Assembly (NCBI GenBank): GCA_037367405.1
Contig: JAZKJV010010759.1
Location: forward strand, 434,001-498,000
Length of the DNA stretch: 64,000 nt
Direction: 5' to 3'
Source: Ottelia alismoides
Lineage: Eukaryota > Streptophyta > Magnoliopsida > Alismatales > Hydrocharitaceae
Shown here in pieces: positions 1 to 10,584 of the stretch. The stretch's first letter is position 1; every line of letters starts with the position of its first letter. A program made the position numbers and the translations under genes. The notes below the pieces were generated by a model that worked only from the letters and a program-made list of their open reading frames with translations, ran no database searches and was not told the DNA's origin.

Positions 1-59
1 TCTTTGTGAAATATACTTGTAAACATTATGAGAAATAGTAACAAAGATTAATTATATAT

Positions 60-377
60 GAGAAAAATGAGGTTGCCCCTAGTGGCTACTCTCGCCCCAT
101 TTTTCTCCAAATTTTTTATTTTTTTGAAAAATTCTACCATATATTTTCATCACCATATCCCTTTAATACGTTATTCTAATTTTGTTAGAATTGTTATAAT
201 CGACCTATTCTGGATTGGGCATAGGAGTCTCAGTTTCTGACTAAATTGAAATGACATATTAGAGGGATATAGTGATGAAAATATATGGAGGAATTTTTCA
301 AAAAAATAAAAAAATTAGAGAAAAATGAGGCGGAGACAGCTCGTTGGTTGCCCTTTGGAGGCAGCCCCATTTTTCTC
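60..377. mobile_element. MULE-type MITE, copy 1 (long inverted repeats, 9-bp target duplication)
   Basis: Roughly the first 140 bases and the last 130 bases are imperfect inverted copies of each other, so the element can fold into one long hairpin. The ends read GAGAAAAATGAGGTTGCC and, inverted, GGCAGCCCCATTTTTCTC. The flanks are a perfect 9-bp duplication ATTATATAT at 51-59 and 378-386, the length typical of Mutator-family transposition. It encodes nothing credible. A related 348-bp copy lies at 13635-13982. It is presumably mobilised in trans by a MULE transposase, but no donor with these ends is visible here. Confidence 0.8.
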
Positions 378-386
378 ATTATATAT

Positions 387-1600
387 AGTCTCAATAAATT
401 TGGTCTCCCCAAGCAGAAATTCCTGGCTCCATCCCTGACTGGGCTGCCTAGCTTACTATTTGCAAGGGTCGTTTCCTGAACAGGGGAGGGGGGGATTTTA
501 TCGAAATGGGGACGGCGTGAAAATATTTCCCAGAATAGTGATATATCGGCAAAGGGTTTGCAGTAGTGCAACAAATCGTTTGCCGCGCTATATGAACATA
601 CAGGAGGGGAGTCGGGGTTCCAGATTTTCATCGCAGGCTTAGATTTTGACCATCCGTGTGGCATGACAAATCATTTGCCGTGCGTGGAACACGAAGCGGC
701 AAATGGTTTGTCGATATATGCCTATTGTGGGAATTATTTTCAAGCCATCCTCATTTTAAAGAGATTTTTTCGCTGAGGGGTCCCCATTTTGGGGATTATT
801 GCAACTTTACTAACTTTGGAGAGATTGGAATTTAGGATAATAATTCCTCTCTCATCACCTTCAGAGCCGTAAGGGTTTGGAACTTCCCTCCAAGTAGAAG
901 GTGCCTGCTTGAGGAATCTACACATTTCCATTTTAAGATCAACTAGTTTATTAGAAACAAAACCCTATTGAGACATTTGATCAGTCTCTTTCTTTAGGGT
1001 TCCTGTCGAGACTTCTCCGACATCAAAAGACGAGGAATCTCACTTGCCTCCCTCTGTTGTTGCTGTTCAAATTCTTCCATTGAATCTTGGTATGATCTCT
1101 TTGAGACAAGTGCCATCTATTGTTCTCGATTGGGGTTAGGAAAAAGATGGAAATGTTCCTACATCTCTTCCTGCACATCCCTTTTTATCCATTCATGGAT
1201 TTTCAAATTATTTTCAAAGACAATTTCTCATCCCAATTGCATTTTCCTATTGGGATATCTGCACTATTTCAAACTCAATTAAGCATATCAGAATATCTTT
1301 CTCTGGTGTTTATTCTCTCACTGATCATTGATACTACAACTTAGGCCTTCATTTTCTTTTATAGAATTGGAAAATGTGATTGCTTTTGATGGATGTGCGT
1401 GCAGCTAAGTCAATATGTTTTTTTCTTAAGAAATTATGTTTATCAATGATTATTTTTGTATAATTACAAGTGTTTTATTTAGATTTAGTTATATAATCAT
1501 TGTTCGTATCAAATCCGTAACACCTATCTATTATTTTCTCTCTTAAAAAGTAATTATCTGTTTTCTTTGTATTTATCCATAATTTCATACTAATTTAAAA
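387..1600. other. Intergenic, no gene recognised
   Basis: No convincing coding region. At 415-437 there is a sequence resembling an end of a plant hAT-type element (AAATTCCTGGCTCC followed by a CCCTG end), which would make copy 1 of the MITE an insertion in an hAT-like element running off the left edge; this is weak. Between 541 and 712 there are four alternating copies of a CGGCAAAnnGTTTGnCG-like motif. The stretch 740-1110 has more balanced base composition than its surroundings, but its open frames are short and match nothing I know. Confidence 0.4.
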
Positions 1601-3100
1601 TCACCATTCAAATGTCGAGGTCTAGTGTGCAACACGCTTGATCATATACTAAGAAGTTACAATATGCGAGCAAAAAAATCGGATCCAATATAGCCGGGTG
1701 GATTACGGATTGACCTGGAAAAGCAAAATACGTTATGGGTTGTACGTGAATTAATCCAAAATCTAATCCATGTGCACCCTTATCTGTATTTGTTTCCATA
1801 TTCGAATCTTAAAACAAATAAGAATAATTTAAAACTTATGTCGGTACATGTATCTATCGTTTTGCATCCTTTTGAATTTATGGGAGCACCAGAGGAAGTT
1901 TCGAGTTGGGTATCCGCTCTTTCGCATACTTTTTTTGGATGGGATATTGGTTATGATATAACGGGTAGCCGACCTGGTATTTTAAAAACTTGTCAGTGGG
2001 TCTAGAATCAAAATTGCATTGGTCAACTTGAGTATCCGTCGACCCGAATATTTTGAAATGTTACTTGCTTGCACTATACAGAGTGCAAAGATATTAATGA
2101 TAATAGCGATAAATCTTTCATTTCTCAACTTACTGATTTATAGGCATCGTCTGACACAATTAAGAGTGTTATTATCCGACCCACTTATTATATTTGATGA
2201 AGTCAAGGAAGGACAGCTGTTAGATGAAGATGGTTTATAAAATCCGGGTGGATGACGATGATGCATAGAAGCATCTCATTGAATCATAGGATTTTATTAG
2301 CACTATAATACTCGTCACGTATCTATCATCAAAAGAGATAAACATAAGAGCAGAGGAAATCAAAGTTGGGAAGAAGCTACGGCCGAAAACGATTAATTGG
2401 TTGTTATCATATTGCTTCGAAAGCCAGATACGAATAGGAGCGTCGTACGAATTATATCCTCAAGTACAAATACGAATGCATAACAGATATTCACAATCTG
2501 AATATAGATATTTTAACAAATGAATGCAAATTAATTTACGAATATTTTATATGTCTAAAATTACTTAAAATTACAAGAATATTTAGTTTCACAATAATAT
2601 ACAATATATAAAAAGCACTTCAAATATTTTAATAACAAATATGGACCTAAAAGTAACTAAATCGTAAAAGAAAGCTTAATTACCATGTCTACTTGTATGT
2701 GTATCAGATTAATATTATTATCTTTCATATTCTAAATATCCTCTATTCAATGAACGCGGATACAAACAGATACATGTGTGTGTGTTCAATTTTCATTCCT
2801 AGAAGAAATCCAACGTGAGGAGAAATCTTTTCTCTACATGAGATTGTCAACAATTTCTCTTTCTTATTTTACTTAAAATTTCGTTATATATGGTTACTGA
2901 TAAATCTATGATTATTCTTATATGTATCAATATATTAAAATAGATATACTTAAAGATATACAAATATTTACATATATTAAATAATATCTTTATCTTTATC
3001 CATTTAAAAACAATGTTGTTAAATTAAAATATGTTTAAAATAATACAATAGTAAGGCGGATACAAATATGTCGACACATATATTCGCTTCCAACGGGGCA
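1601..3100. other. AT-rich decayed repeats, no gene recognised
   Basis: Very AT-rich. Scattered words such as GGATACAAA, ACGGATTGA and AGATACGAATA resemble the GGATACGGATA-rich interior of the hAT-like element at 16028-16534, so this may be a much older relative. No intact ends, duplications or open frames support a precise call. Confidence 0.3.
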
Positions 3101-3109
3101 TATATACAT

Positions 3110-3285
3110 TGCTCGGACCAGAGACCTCTCCAGTAGCCTCGCATGCTTCCACAAAGTCACAAGCACGCTTCTTTGACTTGACCTCGGACTCAAGAGATTG
3201 ATGCACAAACATGATCCATATTTGGTACTGGACCAGAACCTCTCCAGTAGCAAAAGTCAAGATGCACAAACATGATCAATCAAGC
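3110..3285. repeat. Two interleaved short direct repeats
   Basis: GGACCAGAGACCTCTCCAGT near 3117 recurs as GGACCAGAACCTCTCCAGT near 3231, and GATGCACAAACATGATCCA near 3199 recurs as GATGCACAAACATGATCAA near 3262. The two repeats alternate (A-B-A-B), so an ancestral A-B unit was probably duplicated and then lost part of the first unit's spacing or gained some in between. No function is suggested. Confidence 0.6.
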
Positions 3286-3539
3286 AAGATGCAAACACTT
3301 AGATTTACAAGGTTCACATGTAATTTGACTACGTTCTTGGGTGGTTCACTATTTGTGAAGAAAAAAGAAAATACAACGAAACTCATGTTTGGTAGTGTAA
3401 GATACGATGTGGCAATGCATACCACGATTCCGAAAGTGAGTTCAACAGAACAAATGATTATGATTCAAGGCATACCAACAATCTCCACTTTGAATTGAAT
3501 CATTTGAGAAGCTTTGCCAAGTTTCTCCACGCTACCGCA

Positions 3540-3940
3540 TGCCCCTCCTTGGGTTATTGCCAACTGTCAACATTAAACAAGTTCAAACAATGTTGAACTT
3601 ATTTCCATAAGTTGCCTTTGTAAATATATGGGTTGGATTATCTGTTATGCTGACCTTCTTCACCTTGATCCGCTTCTCACAATGAATGAGGTGATATCCT
3701 CGCATGATGCCCATGATTGTTGGCTAGGCACATGGCACTGATTAGATTGTCACAACATGTGATAGCTTGATCTTGTTGTAAACCAAGATCTCCAACCAAA
3801 CCTTTCAACTAGATGGCTTATTTTCGTAGCTTATGTGAAAACCAAACATTCGAAGTCATACAGTCTACCCATGTGATAGACATAATAAATAATGATTGTA
3901 TAGTAGCCTTTCAACTAATAACAAAACTTCCTAAAGTGAA
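3540..3940 (-). pseudogene. Copia RNase H remnant
   Basis: Read on the minus strand in one dominant frame, the sequence gives AI*LKGLVGDLGLQQDQ followed by a CDN and a CLANNHGHHAR segment. These match the end of Copia polyproteins, where an EAIWLKGLxGELG motif precedes the CDNxSAIxLAxNPxxHxRTKH block of RNase H. Several stops and at least one frame change show that it is dead. The adjacent bases to about 4010 are similar in character but less recognisable. It is probably a scrap of an old Copia element unrelated to the complete one at 38571-49288, whose homologous region is clearly different. Confidence 0.65.
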
Positions 3941-4256
3941 GACATGGTGGGTTCAACAAAACATGTGGTTAGGATAAGGCATATTAATAATGTAATTGTG
4001 AGGTTGACTCCTCGATCTATTCTAACATGTAGATGTAAATACTTATGTTTTACTGGACAATCACAATTCATGGCATTTGAATCTTCTACTTTAAGCATAG
4101 AGTGACATATTGTATGAAATATTATTCTGAATTGAAATAATTTTAAAATAATCGCTTACGTTTCAAAATGTATCAAATCTGGATCAATGGTAAGATGATC
4201 GTCCAAAAAGTTTAGATTTATATACTGATACATTTATATACTCATGCATTTGGCCT

Positions 4257-6433
4257 ATGAAAAGACGTGATAGAAGATCTGGCAATAGAAAGTCCTTGCA
4301 ACAACAACTTATTCTGAGCTCGATCACTAAGTGGGGCCGTGCAGACGGTTTCATCACGTGGGTGGGTGATTTTTTGAAAAGCGATCTACCCGAGGCTTTT
4401 CATAGTCAGAATAACTCGGTAGAGGATAATAAATATCAAAGCTCCAGCATCAGGCAATGTCTTTGTAAAGGTTTTGTGCTCTTCGAGAGTGGCTCCGTTT
4501 AATCAACGCACCATGAAGACTTTAGAAGCTAAACATCCGTATAAGCCACCTCCTTCCCTGCCAGATACCTTGATGTCAGAGACTCCTCTTATAGCTGATG
4601 CATATGCTATTTTGCGGTCTATCAAATCCTTTCCCAAAGGGACATCCTGTGGCAGAGATGGACTGAGAGCTCAACACATTTTAGATGCGCTTTGTGGAGA
4701 GGGATCGGTAGTTGTCATTGATCTATTACATGCTATCTCCATGGTGGTTAATCTACGGCTAGGTGGGAGATACCCATTGAGTCTGGCTGAGTTTGTAGCC
4801 TCCACACCTCTTACTCCACTGCTCAAACCAAACAACGACATTCGTCCTATTGATGTAATTACTATATGGAGGCGTCTTGTATCCAAAGTTACCATGATGA
4901 GGTGGGAAAAGAGATGTCTAAATATCCCAATGACTTTCAATTTGAAGTTGGTGTATCTGGAGGAGCGGAAGCCATCTTACACAACTCCAACAGATTTTGA
5001 GCAAGCTTCACGGTGACGTGTCTCTCTCCATGCTTACAGTTGATTTCTCTGATGCCTTCAACATGATAGATATATCGTTGTTGCTTTCTAAAGTTAGAAG
5101 GAGATGCCCATCTATTTCTTCATGGGTGAAGTTTATATATGCTCAACCATTCAGATTATATATTGGAGACAATCATTTATGGTCAACCACCGGAGTACAA
5201 TAAGGTAATCCTTTAGGTCCACTTCTTTTTTCTCTTGCCTTGCACCGCCTTATTCATGAGATACGAGATAATTGTAAGCTCCTTCGCCATGCTTGATATC
5301 TTGATGATGGGACTATCATCGGGGATAGAGGTAGTCAAGGTGCTTGATATTATACATTGCAAGGGTCTAGAGATGGGGCTTGTGCTGAATATGAAAAAAC
5401 TAAACTTTTTTGGCCTTCATGTGATGGATAGAAGACCCGCGAAGGGTTGTTTTCCGTGGATAATGGGAGGCATGTGCTGTGAGTGAGGCTACTGGAAGAT
5501 GCAGTGAGTAGGGACAAGGACTTTGTTGAAGGCTTGGCTGTGATGAGGGTCACAAAAGCTGTTGATTTAATGCATTTACTCCCTCAATTGGAGGATCCAC
5601 AAAGTGAGCTTCTTTTATTACGATCTTGTATGGGCACTGCCAAGCTCATGTTTGGCCTAAGGACATGTCAACCTGCATACATGGAATGAGCTGCTACGTG
5701 GTTTGACAAAGGACTTCGCGGAGCTATTGAGGATATTGTGGTTTGTGGAGGAGTTTTTTTGGCGACCTTCAATGGCGGATGGTATCACTACCCATCAGAC
5801 TTGGTGGTTTCGGTCTTCATTCAGCTCTTGAGGCTTCCTCGTATGCTTTCGTGGCCTCTAAAGCTCAATCATGGGTGCTCCAAGACCACATTTTACGAGA
5901 CAGTGGTATACATGGTATGGATTTTGACTTTCTATACACTTTAGAGGACCTACGTACCACACTTCTGTCTCCCGGGTTGGATCCGCGGCTATAATTCGCA
6001 AATGAAAATGGGAATCAGCTCAATTCGTGGAGTTAGAAGTCTGAGTTCCAAACACTTCCATCTCTCCATCTTACATGTTTTGCTAACAAGGATACCGTCT
6101 CCCTAAAGCCCATAATGCTTTGGCGAGTTCTCTTTCTAGCAAAATTGTTGAAGAAATGGAAATTAAGTTTGACATGACTGTTAGGCAAAAAATAATTTTT
6201 CATTGTTTACAGGATGACCATGCTCAAGACTTCCTCCTTGCTACTCCTATTGAGGGCCTTGGGTTGCATATGTTACCTATTGAGTATCACACTATCCTCA
6301 AGTATCATCATATGATCCCTCTTTTTCTAGCCGATGAGCCTTGCCCAATATGCCACAAATCATACTTGGACGCTTTTGGGGAGCATGAAGTTTATTGTTG
6401 TGAACTCTCAGGTTTTAAATATATACATGATTT
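4257..6433 (+). pseudogene. Reverse-transcriptase pseudogene, first part
   Basis: A chain of plus-strand frames encodes one reverse transcriptase. In order: an N-terminal region with KSFPKGTSCGRDGLRAQHIL (about 4625-4680); a LAEFVASTPLTPLLKPNND block (4786-4840); motif A-like TVDFSDAFNMID (5038-5073); GVQ*GNPLGPLLF (about 5190-5230, second Q now a stop); and the catalytic YLDD at 5297-5308, directly preceded by a TGA where tryptophan is expected. A thumb-like stretch with LLLLRSCMGTAKLMFGLRTC and a cysteine/histidine tail follow. At least four frameshifts and several stops disable it. It resembles reverse-transcriptase-like sequences widespread in plants that differ from standard L1 LINEs; I cannot place the clade. 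The frame is cut at 6433 by a solo LTR and resumes at 8955. Confidence 0.8.
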
Positions 6434-8954
6434 TGAAGGATATGGAATTATCCTCAAGCGCATCACGGAAGCATGATCGTCGTATCGGATACGACGGAGA
6501 ACGACTAATCGCACTAGTTGTTCGGTGCAGCGGAATTTTAAATTTTTTTCGATGAAACCACATGATCCGAGAACCATTCTCAGATCGTTTCATCTATAAC
6601 CGCAACAAGTATAATGCAATACCTCTTGAAGCGTGGTTGATCGAGTCTCTAAAGAAAGAGACCTCCTGTCTCAAGTCCGATCATCGGCGAGACCGCTTGT
6701 GAGCACGGGGATGAACCGCGTTGTCCTCGCAATCCAAGAAGATGATCCAAGCGTAGTTGCTCCTGATCTCGTCGCGCGAGATCAAAAGTCTCCTTCATGA
6801 GAGAAACTCTCCAAGAAGACGGAGAATCGAAGAACGTCGAAGCGGCGACGTGGTGGCAAAGGCGACGACAGTTCTCTCCTCTAGGGTTTGGTGGACGGCC
6901 ACCAATATTAGAGGGAGAGAGGGTTGACGTGTGTAGAGAAGAAAGAAAGAGAGAGAGCCTCAATATCACATGTAAAGAGAGAGCATGGTATGCCTCTCCA
7001 TTTATAGGGTTTTGAGATCCATGGATCTCAATCCATGGGACATATAAAATCAATGGTTGAGATTGATTTATGTCTAATCCAATGGTCAAGATTGTTGTTG
7101 GTAAATCCAACAAATTTAGGTCAAAATATATTTGACAAAATCAAATATAAATTAGTCCTAAATCAAATCAATAAATAAGGAGAGAATGTGCATGGAGATT
7201 TCATCTCCATGCACCTTCCATGTGGACGGTCACACATTCCTATTAGGAATGGTGTGCCGCCCACCATTTTCCATGGAGAGAGCAATCTCATGGAAATCCA
7301 TGAGATTGCATATCTCCTTGAAAATCTCCTTTATTTATTTCCAACAATTTTGTTGGCTTTTATTCTTCAAAAATAATTCATAATTATATTTGAGAATATT
7401 GCAATCTTGCCATGGAAAAAATTGTGAATCATATTCACAACCCAAAACAAAATATAATTTACATTGTCAATTAATTACACAATGTGTATCCAATACACAT
7501 AATAATTAATCAACACATATAAATTATATTTGGCTCTCTCTAATACATTATAAATCACATTTATAATATATTATGAATAATTGGATATTTCTACCCATAT
7601 TATTCTTATCCACATTAATTAAATCACATTTAATTATATTGGATAATTTCATCATACATCAAGATGATTAAGTCACATTTAATCATGATTTCTTCAATGC
7701 TTAGATCTTATGGAATTATTCTTGAACCCTTCAAGAATAATGCAATCTCTCTACAGATACTTGGAGATAAGGACAGGGCGATTGTATTGTTCCACGTATA
7801 GTGACATGGATATTGAGATCATATCTCAAATCCAGATCGCAGGCCTCCCATAGATGCTTGATTAAATCAAGACCGTAAATCTAATCTTCTCATTGTATCT
7901 GAATCACATTCATATCAATGTCCAACATTTGGACTAAGATCAGATTACTTCTCTACTGAGAGGAGTCACTAAAATCCAGACCCATTTCATCACTCCCTAG
8001 GAATGGAAGCGTCATGGTTATACAATCATTTATGATCAAATCACCCTCAAGTATTCCCAATACCTGTACATCCTGCATACTGGAAGACTCAGAATAAACC
8101 CTAAAGTATTAGATCAACTTTACACTGTCTACTTCATGGTGTCAGTAAGTTTCTCATTCGATCATTGGGAGTCGGTATCAATCATATACTTTCCAGAAGC
8201 ATATATCATACTCAGGTCTTGATCATATACTTTCCAAAAGTATATATCAAACCTACAAATTCAGTCAAGCTTCCAAAGCGAGACGACCATGCGCATGGAA
8301 TTTGATTCTTCCCAATATCTCATGAGTGAGCTCATGTCTTCCAGTTCAGTAAGTGAACCTGTATGATCCTTTGAGAGATCGTATTACTCATATGCCCTTA
8401 TATGCACACCAGCGCGCCGGTGTATAGACCTTGGTTAGATTATCAACCTATTGGTCTTCCAAATGTACATACTCAGACATATAGTAACACATCTGTCTCT
8501 GGTCAGAGGATGCGTGCCTATATCATGACAGCATACGATATAGGACTTTGGTTATCTCGATCTCGTTAAGTCAACTCTTTGACCTAACTAATCTGACACC
8601 TCCGAATCTCTATTCCTATGCAGAGGACCTGCATCAAGAGGTCGGTCAGATATCAACCTAAAGAGATAAGGATTGCCATCTCCTACTCAGGCTGGAGATC
8701 ATCTCTTAATAATCATTTGACGGTGCTTGATGAGTCCTCAATCTAACTCTTTAGATATTCATCCAAGCATTAGCCTCTATGATTCAATAGTTGAATCAAC
8801 AGCTGTATGATTATTAAGATGGCCATGGTACATAACCCTAATTGTACTAAGGGACCTATTATGCAAATTAATTACTCTTCATTTCAGATCAGGGAATGAT
8901 ATTTGCAATAACATTTATTGCATAATGGCTCGTCGTGGGCTCGCATTTCCAACA
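6434..8954 (-). mobile_element. Solo LTR of a Copia element
   Basis: A 2521-bp copy of the LTR of the Copia element at 38571-49288, with the same ends (TGAAGGATATGG at the left, CCAACA at the right). It is flanked by the duplication GATTT at 6429-6433 and 8955-8959. No internal coding region remains, so it formed by recombination between the two LTRs of a former complete element. Orientation follows the full-length element, whose genes are on the minus strand. The insertion interrupts the reverse-transcriptase pseudogene exactly between codons for FKYIHD and VRDVLYD. Confidence 0.92.
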
Positions 8955-9452
8955 GATTTTGTAAGGGATGTCCTTTATGATGTACTCAGACATGCTGGAG
9001 TTGCTTCAAAGAAAGAGGCACCTATGAACTTTTTGACGGATCCTCTAGAGGGGAGATCGACACTCAGACCTACAGATGTTCTAATATTTGGATGGGCTGG
9101 AGGGAAGCATGCATGTGTTGATCTGACTGGAGTTTCTCCATTGGTGAGTCCGATAAGGAGTGATTTTATTGCGGGACATGCTGTAGAGAAAGCTGCCTCG
9201 GCTAAAGTTGCTAAGCATGAGAAAGCATGTATTGACAATCAACATTTATTCATTCCTTTTGGTTTTGACACCTTCGAATTTTTAGCTACTGAAGTAGTAG
9301 AGCTTCTCACAAAGGTCCAAAAAATTGTACACAACAATGTTATGGGTCCCAAATCTATAGATGTCGTATTTTGAAGAATTGAATTTACCATCCAAAAGGG
9401 ATTGGCAGCGCAGCTTAATGCCCGTCTCCTATCAATCTCTCTGTAATAGTTT
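8955..9452 (+). pseudogene. Reverse-transcriptase pseudogene, C-terminal part
   Basis: Continuation of the gene broken at 6433. The frame from 8960 reads VRDVLYDVLRHAGVASKKEA and then an EGRSTLRPTDVLIFGW...CVDLTGVSPLV segment, ending in VFKRI-type sequence where a TGA at about 9372 replaces a sense codon. The same frame then continues RIEFTIQKGLAAQLNARLLS to a stop at 9444-9446. The open frame appearing to start at 8925 begins in the LTR and is an artefact. The last bases (TAATAGTTT, 9444-9452) are the target duplication of the adjacent MULE; the other copy is at 13421, where the 3' flank of this pseudogene resumes. Confidence 0.8.
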
Positions 9453-9548
9453 GGGATATTTACACCCATAACCCTGAGTAATATGGTAATTACCCCAGGA
9501 ACCCCGCGTAAGTGCGAATTACGCTAAAACCCCCGAGTAATGCTTAAC
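9453..9548 (+). repeat. MULE left terminal inverted repeat
   Basis: 96 bp, starting GGGATATTTACACCC, identical by eye to the reverse complement of 13325-13420. It likely holds the transposase binding site and may supply the promoter of the GRF-finger gene about 300 bp inside it. Confidence 0.93.
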
Positions 9549-9854
9549 TCTTGCATAACATAACCCTGTGTTAGTGGACGTTTCTTTTTGCTGGACGGCC
9601 GTTAGTTTATGGACGAAAATGCCTTAAGGTTTGAGGGGCTCCAACGACTAGAAATAGATCCGTTGGGTGTCTCCCCTCCCATGCAAAAACCTATAAAATG
9701 ACTTGTAGAGGCCCCATAGAAATATTATTTTTGAGGAAGGTTGCTGGTAAATCCACAACAGAAGGTGCGAATATTTTTTTTCGTTATGTTGCAAGAAGTC
9801 GATTTTTTTTGTCTACAAGTTATTGTTTGAAGATGTCTACGTTAATTGCAGAAA

Positions 9855-10175
9855 ATGCAGTCGCGTTCCTTTGAATCATCATCTAGTATGCGTTGCGTTT
9901 GCGGCGTCGAGGCTGTTTTGAAGACCTCCACCAAACCATGGAGCAAAGGAGCACGATTATACACATGCACCTTGAAGACTTGCGATTTCTTTCGTTGGAT
10001 GGATGAACCTTGCAGCAAAGAACCACAATCTTTCGGCACTATGAAGAAGCCTCCAGCGACAGATGCGAATGTTAAGCTAGTATTGAAGAAGCTTTCAGCA
10101 ATATTGATATGGCTGAAAGCAACATTGATATGTTTGCTATTCATATCCATGTTAGTCACATACATTGCTTTCTAA
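9855..10175 (+). CDS. Small GRF-type zinc-finger membrane protein
   Basis: 106 residues from the ATG at 9855 (an earlier TTG at 9846 is in frame but is not a plant start). Residues 14-51 form a GRF zinc finger: CVCG at 14-17, a second pair of cysteines at 38 and 43, then the signature DFFRWMDE at 44-51. GRF fingers bind single-stranded DNA or RNA in topoisomerase 3 and APE2-type proteins. The C terminus (about 78-105) is a predicted membrane segment rich in L, I and V. This layout matches the plant 'At4g04775-like' small GRF proteins of unknown function. The frame is intact. It lies in the MULE, convergent with the transposase gene, so it may be an accessory protein in the position of mudrB, or a captured host gene. 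Confidence 0.75.
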   Translation: MQSRSFESSSSMRCVCGVEAVLKTSTKPWSKGARLYTCTLKTCDFFRWMDEPCSKEPQSFGTMKKPPATDANVKLVLKKLSAILIWLKATLICLLFISMLVTYIAF

Positions 10176-10584
10176 TAATATTTCGCAACAAAAAAGAAAT
10201 CTCATGTATACATGACAAAATGGCGATTGCTCATGCAAGTATCCAAAAACAAATACATAGCACATGTAAGGATTGTTCGTCTAAATATACAAAAACCGAC
10301 ATCCAGACAATCTACCACATAATACTTAAACTATTGTCCCATCCAAAAAATATACATATAAGAAGTTTGTTGTGCATAAAAAAAACACCCATCCAGAAGT
10401 TCACATCCCAAATTATGTATTAGCTGAGCTTCTCTTGTCCATGTAGTAGATCCATGAGCTCAAACGGTCTCCAAAATAACTTCCATTTCCATTTCCCCTT
10501 TCTGCACAGTCCCTGCAATGAGAAATAACGATTACATTGAACATTGTCACAACAAAGATTTAATGATGATGCGAAGTGATGTAC
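10176..10584. other. Spacer between the convergent MULE genes
   Basis: AT-rich and noncoding. It should contain the overlapping 3' untranslated regions of the two convergent genes. No terminator or small RNA structure is obvious. Confidence 0.45.

Noticed and set aside
8925..9374. Apparent complete 149-residue gene
   Set aside because: The first ten codons are the end of a Copia solo LTR. The rest is the C-terminal part of the interrupted reverse-transcriptase pseudogene.
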